NCBI GenBank assembly: GCA_013398175.1
Contig: VZRZ01002241.1
Span: forward strand, 1-64,000
Origin: Climacteris rufus
Taxonomy: Eukaryota > Chordata > Aves > Passeriformes > Climacteridae
Length of the DNA: 64,000 nt
Reading direction: 5' to 3'
Shown: positions 1 through 10,500 of the stretch, one piece after another
Position numbering within the stretch: the first letter of the stretch is position 1
How the letters are laid out: each line of letters begins with the position of its first letter
The notes under the pieces: model-generated
Told to the model about the DNA's origin: nothing
The model's database searches: none
Seen by the model: only the letters and a program-made list of their open reading frames with translations
Translations under genes and position numbers: made by a program

Positions 1-1195
1 GGGAGAGAAATGCACTGCTTTGGATGTCCTTTCGAATGAAAGGTTCTAAAGGTGAGAGCTGCCTCAATGAAATACATTGAGAAGAGAACTCATGTGTGAA
101 TAGCAAGGAAACTGTTTTTCCCTGCATACTCCTAACAGAAGCAGAGAGTGGAAGCAGTTCCGTTGCAGCAGTTCTCCCTGCGAGAGAACTACATTGCTTT
201 AGCTGTCCTTTCGAATGAAAGCACCCAGACGTGAGAACTCCTTCAAAGAAACACACAGAGAACAGTTCTTGTGTGTGAATGGCAAGGAAACTGCTTTTCA
301 CTGCCTACTGTTGACAGAAGCAGAGAGTGAAAGCACTTGCTTTTCAGCAGTGCTCTGGGTGAGAGAACTGCGCTGCTTTGGCAAAGTTCTGCAAAGAAAG
401 CGCCCGGACAGGGTGAACCGTCGCAAAGGAGCAAACAGATTGCAGCATTCGTGGGAGAACAACAAGGAAACTGCTTTTCCCTGGATCTTGCCGACAGAAG
501 CAGAGAGTGCAAGCCATTGCTTGGCAGCAGTGGTCTGGGAGAGAAATGCACTGCTTTGGCTGTCCTTTCGAATGAAAGCACCCAGACGTGAGAACTGCCT
601 CAAAGAAACACGCAGAGAACAGTTTTTGCGTGTGAATAGCAAGGAAACTGCTTTTCCCTGCCTACTGCTGACAAAAGCATAGAGTGGAAGCAGTTCCTTT
701 GCAGCAGTGCTCTGGACGAGAGAACTGCGCTGCTTTGGCCGAGTTCTGCAAGGAAAGCGCCAGGACAGGGTGAACCTTCGTGAAGGAGTAAACAGAGTGC
801 AGCATTCGAGGGAGAACAGCAAGGAAACTGCTTTTCCCTGGATCTTGCCGACAGAAGCAGAGAGTGCAAGCACTTGCTTTGCAGCAGTTCTCTGTGCGAG
901 AGAACTGCACTGCTTTGGCTGTCCTTTAGAATGAAAGCGCCCGGACATGAGAACTTTCTCGAACAAGCAAGCAGAGAACAGTTCTTGTGTGTGAATAGCA
1001 AGGAAACTGCCTTTCCCTGGATATTGATGACAGAAGCAGAGAGTGAAAGCGTTTGATGTGCAGCAGTGCTCTGTGCGAGAGAACTACACTGCTTTGGCTG
1101 AATTTTGGAATGAAAGCGCCCGGACATGAGAACTTTCTCGCACGAGCAAGCAGATAACAGAAGTCGTGTGTGAAGAGAAATGAAACTGGTTTTCC
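1..1195. repeat. Tandem array of ~179-bp units (about 6.5 copies), cut by window start
   Basis: A landmark GGAAACTG (or close variant) recurs at 107, 286, 466, 643, 823, 1002 and 1181, giving spacings of 179, 180, 177, 180, 179 and 179. Each unit also carries GAGAGAAC near its start, GCTTTGG, GAAAGC, and GACAGAAGCAGAGAGTG before a GCAGCAGT box. The array fades into unique sequence near 1195, about 300 bp before the KIF16B start codon. Reading frames are open on both strands because several periods are multiples of three; I see no protein family in them. Confidence 0.9.
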
Positions 1196-1402
1196 CTGGC
1201 TATTACTCCCACCCGCAGTATCTGCCCCTACCCCTTCTCTCAAATGTCCTGTCCCTGGCCTTTCTCTTCCTCTGTCTCCTCTGTCTGCTCCTTCTCCTGC
1301 CGCGGCTCCCTCATCCCGTCCCAGCGCGACCCAGGAAGCCGAACGCTTGGGAGCGTTATGTCCTTTCGCGGCCGCCGTAGCGCCCGCTGGCGCAGGGTGG
1401 CG

Positions 1403-1416
1403 GTCGCCATAGCGAC
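1403..1416. promoter_or_regulatory. X-box-like palindrome (candidate RFX site)
   Basis: GTCGCCATAGCGAC has 5-bp arms GTCGC/GCGAC around CATA. It fits the RFX X-box pattern GTNRCC-AT-RGYAAC with one mismatch in the second half-site. It lies 88-101 bp upstream of the ATG in the CpG island. This is a motif match only. Confidence 0.45.
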
Positions 1417-1496
1417 ATGGCCTAGGCCCGGGGTGTCCTCGCTGGGATCTGGCGGCGGGCGGGGTGCGGGGCGGTGGCCAGCCCGGGCCGGCGGGG

Positions 1497-1550
1497 ATGA
1501 GCCATGGCTTCGGTGAAGGTTGCTGTGCGAGTGCGGCCCATGAACCGCAG
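1497..1550 (+). promoter_or_regulatory. Overlapping upstream ORF (exon 1 part)
   Basis: An ATG at 1497 lies 7 nt before the KIF16B ATG, in another frame. It runs 18 codons to the exon 1 end, then 9 codons into exon 2, stopping at TAA 17486-17488 (27 codons in the spliced message). Its context has G at -3 but A at +4, so it is only moderate. It could reduce translation by diverting scanning ribosomes if it lies within the mRNA. Confidence 0.5.
1504..1550 (+). CDS. KIF16B: KIF16B exon 1 (start codon, first beta strand of motor)
   Basis: Encodes residues 1-15 plus two bases of codon 16 (MASVKVAVRVRPMNR, then R). The ATG has a good Kozak context (GCC before, G after), with an in-frame TGA two codons upstream, so this is the natural start. 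Donor GTGAGT is at 1551. The exon lies inside a CpG island. An out-of-frame ATG at 1497 precedes it by 7 nt. The transcription start cannot be placed, so the 5' UTR is left open. Confidence 0.95.
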
Positions 1551-4500
1551 GTGAGTGAGGGGCCGTCCCGGCTCTACCCGCTCCGGAGCCGGTGTCGCTC
1601 ACAAAGGGTGCGAGGAACGCCCTTTCCCGGCTCTGCGGGCGGTGACAGCTACTGCGGAGGCGGAGGGGGGCTCTGCCGGGAATTCCAGGAATTCAAGGGG
1701 TCCCGGCGCTCGGCCGAGCAGCACTGCCCGACAGGAGCTACTGCTGGGAGCGCTTCTCCTCCCGGGTAGTTTGGGAAGTGGCTCCCCGGTGTAGCGTGGA
1801 GTAGCGGGGCTTTGCCTGGGAAGTTCACTCTGTCGTGGTCTGAAGCATTGTGTTATCTGGCCCTTCTGTAATGACGGAAAATTTACTCTGGTGAAGATAG
1901 GAAACTCTTTGAGAGGAAGGAGCTGTCAAGGATGTACAGCCAGGCTTCTAAAATGTGAAAGAAACCTACTTCATCTGGAAACCGCAGCGCTTTCTACTTG
2001 CTTGAGAGAGAGAGAGAGATTGTTGTCTAGTTCCTTTGTAGCTATTATGGTTAAAGGTTATCAGCTTAAACTCAACATATAAACATATATATATAAACCA
2101 GGCAGTGTGCCCCATTAATTGTATGGAGTTTATCACCTGCTTCCTGAGATATGTCTGAGAAATAAACACTGTTTTCTTTCATGAAGTAAGTGCATAATAT
2201 GCACGATAGGGTTAATGATCTAATGTAAGAACCATATGTGGAAAATTATCAGATTCTACTGGCAGTGCTCTTCCTTCTTCCATTGTTCTGAAGTGATGTA
2301 GCCAGTTCAAAAGAAAAGTAGTTTAAAGCACAGGCAGTCCATTAGAGTCTCACTGTTCCTCTCACTTGGTCTGATTCAGGTGTTTAAAATACATGATCTG
2401 CCATGTTCTGAAAGTCACTCAGTATCTTGTTTTCAATGAGGAAAAGACAAACCTTGCAAAAATAAAGTTGATGAAGGAAGGAAGGGGAAAATATTACAGG
2501 TTGGTTTTGCGTGGTTTAGGCAGTTGGATGGAGCTGAGTGGTGAGGGTTGGAGGTCAGGATTGCTGAATAAACCTGTCACGCCCTTCTGTTTTCTCCTGC
2601 CCTCTCCCCCAGGTTTAACCATGTGGTTCTTAAAAATTTTTTAAATTATTTTGTATATACACTCCATTTTTCCTTCAAGAATCTCTGACAACAGGTAGCA
2701 CAGGTCTTCAGGGTATTAATAAAGACTTGTTATGTGCAGTGTTTTGGTAACATGGAGCAGTTTTGCAGGAGGACTGTACCTGTGATCTACTAAGGGACAA
2801 AAGAGAGAGGAAAATGGAAAGCAAATAGCAGAGAAGACAACTGGTAATGGTGATGGGCTGATCATGGTGATAGGCAGTGGCATCACAGACTTGTATTCAA
2901 TAGCTTTTCCTATTTCAATAGGGAAGGCATGGTGAACCATAAGCCAGGAGCAGTAATCATATTTTTCGTACTGGTTTCTCCAGAATCATTAGGGTTGGAA
3001 GTGACCCCTGGAGATCATCTAGTCCAGCTGCCTTGCCAAGGCAGGGGCACGTTGGCAGGTGTTCCCTGGCACAAGTCTTCTTTCAGCTGTGCTCCCTTTG
3101 CCTTTTTGGGTCCCTGGAACATTTTACAGAGGAAAGGCCTTTCTGCCCATTCAAAGGAACTCTACAACCAAGTGTTCTTTCTTCAGCATTAATTTCAAAA
3201 TCCTTAACATGATACTGTGTGGAGTTTAATTTAATTTAGTTAAATTTGCTTTGGTTTGTTTGAAGCTTAATAATATAATGAAGCTTATTTCATGAGTCAT
3301 TTTTAATTACAGATGACACTGCTGATGAATGGTTATAGTAAGACTCCTGCATTATGGAGCAGTTGCACCATGTGGTGTCATAGCACTGCTAATTGTGTAA
3401 TAAGTCATGAACATAGATTCTGGAATGAATCATGTGATGGGGAAAGGGTTGTTGTTTAAGTATTACTTACTGTTCCATTGCTTCGATAACAAACTTTAAT
3501 TTTTTTTCTTATGTGATTTGATTTTAGTCTTCTTGTTCTCCAACTGCACTTGTCAGAAATCTGTTTATTTCAGTGTTGTTGTTAAAGTCCTTAACCATTC
3601 TTCTTGAAGTAGTTAACATCCCAAATTGTGTTACACAGATAGTACACTAGAATATTTTGACTCTCTCTCTGCATAATGTAGTAAGAGTTTGTCTATTTGT
3701 TTTACAGTTGCTGCTTTGAAACCAGTTGTAGCATAAGCTTAGGAAGTTCAGTTACTTGGCAAGTCTCCATCTGTCCTTTGCTTTCTCTCATTCAACACTG
3801 AATTGCCGTGATAGCCTTTCAGTCTGTGCTTATAGCTGTAAGTTTCTGTAAAGCAGCAATAAACCTGCCAGCTGACAGAGGTTTTTGTCATTGGATGGAA
3901 ATCTGCAGGGAGTTGATCTTGGGTGTTTGAAGTGTTTTGCTTTGGGAAGTTAATGGGTTTGGATACCATGATTTCTAAGGTTCATTTTCCAACACAGTCA
4001 CTAGAAGTATTCATAAGTTGTCTTATACATTGCAGGACTTGACTGGAGAATCCCATATCTGGTTCTCCAAAATGCAGTTTCTCATCAAGATCCTGTTGTT
4101 CCTCAGAATGGCTGTTTCCTGGGCAAAATGATGGGATTATGGAGAAGTGTAATCAGATTTGAGGCAAAATTTGTCCACATACTGAACAGATGACTTTGCA
4201 TGACTGGTTACTAGTTGCTGTCTTCTGCATAGTGTGAGATATTTGGGACCCTGTTAAGCCTCACCTAATTCTGGTTCTCTGTTTTGTATTATGCAGTGCA
4301 TCTGCACATTCAAATAAATGAATTGCTTTATGTTCATCTGTTCAGAGTTTTTTAAGAAGAAAGAGGGAGTAGTATTTTCTTGTTTCCATTTCATGTTATG
4401 TTTCTTCATTATGAAAACTAGAATTGAATTAATGTTCTAGGAAGCCACTTTTATAATTTTGTCAATGTCTTGGTTTGAGACGATTTAAAGGAGAACATGT

Positions 4501-7500
4501 TGGAATGAATTATTTCCTTTAGGATTCCAATAATCCCTTTCCACCAATAAGAAATGAATACTAAGAGATGAAAGTGTAAAACCAACAGTTTATTAACAAA
4601 CAGGATGCCAACAGGTAGGAAAAAGTAAATAACTGTTAGATAACAAACTGCTAGACCTCACCATCCCACTGGAACAAAGAGACAGTATGGCGTCAGCTCC
4701 CTCTCGGAAAGGCCGGAGGTTCACGGCACAGTTCCAGCAGCAGGTGAAGGCCTGATGGCTTGTCTGACATCAGCCTTCCTCCCATGGTTAGGCACAGCAG
4801 AGCCTGGGCACAGAGCACAGGCAGCTGGGCTCGAGTCACTTGCTGTCATCCTCTTCCCAGCTCAATGCAATTAATGGTGGCTTGGGCTGGACCGGCTCCG
4901 CTCTGCTTTCTCTTGGCACGATGCCTCTGAGTCTCAGTCAGGTAGCTGTGGAATTCCTCCTTGAGGCGGACCAAAGATCGACACTGCAGCTTTTCTAAGC
5001 CCCCCTCCCCCCAAAAAAGGAAAGTACTAAACCTTTGCCTGAGCAAAGATCATAACTGCCAGCAAAGTAAACACCACGCTGTGCAGAGCCATGGAAAAAC
5101 CTGGGTGTGCAGTGTTTAAAAAATGCCTATGCCAAAAAGTCAACTTCCTCTGACCCCCTCCCCCAAGATTTACAGTTGCAGGGTCTTAAAGATACAATCT
5201 CAAAGATACTGTATCTTAAAGCTACAATTTTTGGGCTCAGATGATTACAAGATACGTTATCATTATGAATAATTCCAAGACAGTCAGTTAAATAAAACCA
5301 TCTAAAATATACCAAATAAGAAAAAAGAATTTTTATACTTAATAAAGAAGATATCAACTTGATTCTTACAAATACTGTCACTAATTCTTGTGCCTCAGTT
5401 TCTTACACCTGATAGCTCTGTTCTGTTTGGCTTTTAATTTATGAAGTAATAGAGGGACGCAAGCTTTTTCAGATTTTTAGCCTTTTTCATCTGTTTCTTG
5501 TGTTTGCATAAATTAATTATTGTATTTAACTGGCTGAACAGATTGAATGTGGGTCATGTGCTGAACTTACTTGCAGAGATGCAGCAGACATCAGAAGAGG
5601 GTTTGCACTGCAGTAAGTCCTTTCCTGTGCTTACCCAGTGCTCTTGGCATTTTTAGATGTTCATTTAAATGAGTTGCGTAGACTTTTTCATGGCTCTCTT
5701 CTTATTGCCAATCGAATGGAACAGAGATTCCAATTTTATCTCATGTTTAAATGATCAGTTTTTTACTCCTGCATGCACACACTCCTTGAATTTGCTCTCC
5801 AAACAAAAGTGACCGATGGGGATGGCAGAAATATTGATCAGAGGCTATAGTGCTCTATGTGGTTATGCAGCCATTCTCAATTGTGGCATGAAGATTAACA
5901 GCTCTTATATTTGATAGTGGAGAGACAGACAAAATGTTCTGTTGCTTGGAGAAGGCTTTTGTGTGACTCTGGAATTTGTTTGGATTTCGAGCTGGTACTT
6001 TAATCCACAAACACGGTCTGTGTGATTATTCATTAGATGTAAGATTGATCCTCTTGGATGTACATTATAACACTTCTCAGTTATGCTTGTGAGTTATGTG
6101 AATTTAAGCAACTCCTCTGCATGCAAAGCTGGAGTCAGAGTAGCATGGGAAATTTAGGATCACCATCTTATCTTTAAAAATAATTGCTTGTACAATCCAG
6201 ACCTTAGTATCAATAGCAGAGTTTTCAATATCTCAGAGTAGTAGAGCAATGCAAAAGACAGAGATATGAAAGAAGTTGTTTCATTTTACAAGAAACTTGT
6301 AACTGGAGTGGTTTTGTAGCAGGAAAAAGGTAAACAAGTAAACAGTGAAGAGCCAGATGAATTCTTAATTTCATTCTACATGTTTACAAGTGATTTAGGT
6401 AGGAACTTACTGGGAGTATGAAATTTATAATTAACTATTCATGCTTTTTAGAATTGAGAAGCAAAATACATGCCTGGAAAATGTATTATAAAATTGTCAA
6501 TGCAGGGAAGAGGGAATGAATTGATGTCTCATAATAAATGATAGTTTTACGGTTACTGTATATTTTTCATTTTCAAGTTACTGTATATATTTTCAACTTT
6601 CATAAGCTTAGAGAGTGTTCTGACAAAATGCGTATAACATCAGTGTATCACTGGAAAGTGTATCAGTGTATTACTGGAAAGATGGAGTGATCAGAAGGAA
6701 GGACACTCAGAGCTAAATATCATATTTATCTCTGAAGTAGAGGGTGAAATTTTTGCTCCGTTTCTAATCACTGATTGCTGGTTGTTGCTCTAAAGAGGTG
6801 TCCAGAGTAATCACAGAAACATAACTCAGAGCTTAAATATGGCCAAATGTTGCAATATTGTCACTTTTTGAACTGCTGTACTGATGAGGATAAGCCATTT
6901 ATCAGCAAACTGAGTTTGCTATTTCCTGTGGTAACTGTTTGAACTTTCATTTTAATAGTGGTTCTTGTGATTTGATTTATAATCATGTACAATTTCTGTC
7001 TACTATAAAAAGAAGTTAAAAGCATAGAGTGATGCTCTGGTGTGCCTGGATTGAATGTTCATCTAACTTGCCTCTGCTTTTATATGTAGTTGAGTTTGAA
7101 TCCAATAAAAATCTACTTTGTTGCTGAGTTGGCAAGATAAACCAATGGTTCTGAATGTGGCTTTTTTACCTTGCCACGTTTTGTGTTCAAAACTTTGAAC
7201 CTACTTAATGACCTCTGGCAGATTTTGCCCTTTGGAAGAGTGTTCAAAGTAGATACATTTCTCTCCCTGAAAGTAAACTATGCATATATGTACATATGAG
7301 TCCTTTTGTCAGTATGCTGCTTTTGTTGTTAGCATTGGATCAGTGCATAATGGTGTAGTCTGGTCAAGTTCTTGGATCATGTAAACTTGATACCAAGAGA
7401 ACTTGAAGTCTGAAAGTAAAAGTGTTCTTAGTTTTGTAAGATACATTAAGAAATGTTTTTATTTTCTATCTTTCACCTCTTCCAAAGGAACTAAGAGTAG

Positions 7501-10500
7501 GAAGAATTTTATTCTACAGTATGGTCATGACTCTTCTCAGGACAGGTCCTCTACTACAGGGAGGAGCAGAGGAGTGAACATCATCATGACAGTGTCTACG
7601 TCATCTCTCCTTAATAATCTCTGCCTAGTACTTGTTCAGCTGTGGGTTACGAAGTGGGGAATCTGATCCATGTTTCACCCTGTAGGTGAAATTAAATGCT
7701 TTTTGTGTGGCCATGTGTTTAACATGTAAAACTTGAGAGAAAAGAGAGGTGGGTAGGACAAGCAGATGTGCCTGTTCTGCAGGGACTGTTAGTCCCTGGT
7801 TTTGGTGGTACTTGATATCAAATGTGCTGAGAATGTGTGTTCTTTGAGAATGGCTATCAACAATAGATTGTGACATAAACATTTGTGATTAGGTAAAAAT
7901 GCCCTCAAGGATTATAAAAGTCTCAGAGATGGTAGTTTATGGCTGTTATTATTGTTATCTGTAGTTCTGAAATGAAGACCCAATAGAGGTAGCAGTGTTT
8001 GCTAGGAATCATAGGTGCTGTATATTGTGAGGTTCCTTTAAATGGTATCTACATGGATTGTATATTTGAAAAAGGGATGTATTAAGCTGGGTTATAAGGC
8101 TGTAGGCAGACCATAAAAAAATTGAGGAAAGGCTAGAGAACCTGCTGTTGAAACAAATGAAGTAGAAGCAACAGCTTGCTCGTGGCAGAGCATTGACTCA
8201 AACTAGAATGACTAGAAAATAAAAAAAAAAAAAAAAGGAAGAGCCTAGTAGCCTTACAGAAGAGTCTTGGTTGTTAGAGATAGGAATAAGAGCTGTCAGA
8301 AATCTTATAATCAATATATTTTAAGGCTTTTTTGGTGTTAGAGTAATAAGTAGTAGATAAGCAGTATAGGTCTGTTTATGTAGGGATGGAAGAAGCAGTC
8401 GGAGGTGAGGGGAAAAACACCAAAGTTCTTTGACTCAGGAGTTTAAGGAGAACATTGTAAATGTAAAGCAGAACAGCTGTTCTCCTGAAGAGCTTAAGTT
8501 GCAGGTGGTCTAACCAGGTGTTTGGTAAGGAGTGATAAAGCACAGTACTGGGCAGCTGGGTTAAGGAGAAGGTTCTGAGGAGGGTGGCCTTTGCTAAAAT
8601 AAGAAGTTGAAGTCAAATAAAGAAGCCATCAACAAGAATGAGAGTTGATTGGGGTTTTGGGTGCCACAGCTCATACCACAGGATATTCTAGAAAAACCTG
8701 TTGGACTCTCTTTAGGCTTTTCCATAACAGCAAATGTCAGCAGTGCTCAATGGAGCTGAAACTCAGAGGTTAGAACTTAGGGACTTAGCGCTAGAGAATG
8801 GCATGTGGTTTGTTTCTCTAGAGTTTCTCACCTGTGCTAAAGTACACAGTCTTTGAACAGCAGTGACTCATTTTCCTCTTCTTTCTATGCCCTTTCTCTT
8901 GGTGGTTAATCTTTGAAGATTTTCTGCTTAGAAGGAATGGATTTTAATTTAGGTGTGTGCTACCATCTCAGTGCAGTCCTTGTTTGCAAATACATTGCAG
9001 AGCCAAACACTGAAGCTGTGGTTGGTGCTTCCCCCAGCAAGTCCCTCTGTCAATATCTCATAAAATCCTGTTTCTGGAACCTCATTATCTGAATTACGTT
9101 GCAAAAGATCAACAAAAATGATGGGAGTTATTGATTCAAAGAATATCGAGCTGCATATGTACTCTATGTGTTACAACTACCAGAAGAGATTAGGAGATCC
9201 AAATCTAGAAATATTGACACAGCTTAAATATTGAAAGGAGGAATTAAATACTTAGTTATGGCTCCTTCATAATATCTTGGGAGTAGTGGAATGAAGTTAG
9301 TAATGGATCAGCTTAAAGAGTATATAAGGAATTGCTGCTAGTGAGATAGTGCAGGTTGTGAAAGAGTCTCCTGAGGGGAATGAAAGCCCAGGCAGTTGGG
9401 TAGAGCTAATTCCTTTTAAGAAGGTCATTAGAGGAAACAGTCTTGCTTGAATGGGAAGGTGAGACTTGAAGGGGAAGGTGAGCCTGGTTGGCTTTTAAGT
9501 AGTTCTTTTGCGTACCATTTTATCTCAGACCTCCTCTCCAGTAGTTTTTGCACAGCTTTATACATAGAAGTGAGAATAAATGGGGTATGCAGTCTTTAAA
9601 ATGGGATCTTGCTCTTTTCATGTATCGAAGAAGATGGATCAGGGGGAAGAGTCCCAAGTGCAGAGCTTTATCCTTGTGTTGGTGAGCAGCAAAACTGGAG
9701 CAGACTTGTCCACTGAAGAAGGAGCTCCAAGGAGTTTCAGCCAAGTACTGGATTCCCGTTAACTGAAGAGTTAATATCTGGGACTGAAAGTTTATTTTGC
9801 ATAAACCATCAAAGGTTGGGAAGCCCACTTATAGCCTTTGCATACATGTGCTTATTTTTCTGACCTTTTTAGTGCTTTAATGCAAATACTTCAAGAGTTT
9901 TTCAAGCCTATGGTATTTGTCACATTCACTACCTTGTTTTTTCTGTCCCCCTCCATAAGGTTGAAGAACAAAAACCTTCCAGTGCCCAGCAGGGCTGGAG
10001 CACAGTGTCAGAGTGGACACGTGGGGCAACATAATTAAACTGGCCTCATTTACAGTTTGCAATCCCCAGAACTTTCTGGTCTTAAGCATTTTGAATTTAA
10101 AAGGCTAGTTTTAGAAAAGCATTTCCCAGGTCCTTTGTTTCAATATTATCAAATACGTTGCCAGGTTACCTATGCATGTTGAATCACTGAAACAATGAAC
10201 AATAAAATACTTTCAACTCCTGCTTTTCAGTGGGAGCTCCCTGAGACCAGCAGAAAAAAACGTGAATGAGTCTCTCTGAATGGTAGTTTTTCTGATGAAA
10301 TGAAGTGAGGGAAAAGTGAGTCTGTTTGTTTTTCAGGCTTTGTTTATTTGAAATTAAGACCAGTATTGAAATAAATGGGATTGACACTCAGCTCTTCTAA
10401 TCTAACTGAGTTCTTGAAGACTCTTGGAAGTCTGAGTGTCTGAAAGGCAGGTATTGTTGGTAAGAACAGCTGACTGAATTGAAGAGCAAAGTCCTCTATT

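Larger units (their letters stand above)
1245..1800 (+). promoter_or_regulatory. KIF16B: CpG-island promoter region of KIF16B
   Basis: GC content and CpG density rise sharply here against AT-rich flanks, and the island spans exon 1 and the first 250 bp of intron 1. GC boxes are visible at 1457-1464 (GGGCGGGG) and 1468-1474 (GGGGCGG). I see no TATA or CCAAT box, as is usual for housekeeping-type promoters. The exact transcription start is unknown. Confidence 0.75.

Noticed and set aside
215..966. Long open frames on both strands (155 codons plus, 222 codons minus) in the tandem array
   Set aside because: They follow the repeat period (177 and 180 are multiples of three), occur on both strands at once and contain no known domain; most likely repeat artefacts.
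1..1195. Regular repeat spacing considered as a CRISPR-like array
   Set aside because: The whole ~179-bp unit is repeated, not a short repeat with unique spacers, and the DNA is vertebrate.
1240..1602. 120-codon minus-strand open frame over the promoter, possible divergent gene
   Set aside because: GC-rich island with low stop-codon frequency; Pro/Arg/Ser/His-rich sequence without a domain; no independent evidence of a divergent transcript.
8211..8240. Poly(A) run considered as the tail of a processed pseudogene
   Set aside because: The sequence upstream has no recognisable coding remnant and no flanking duplication was seen.
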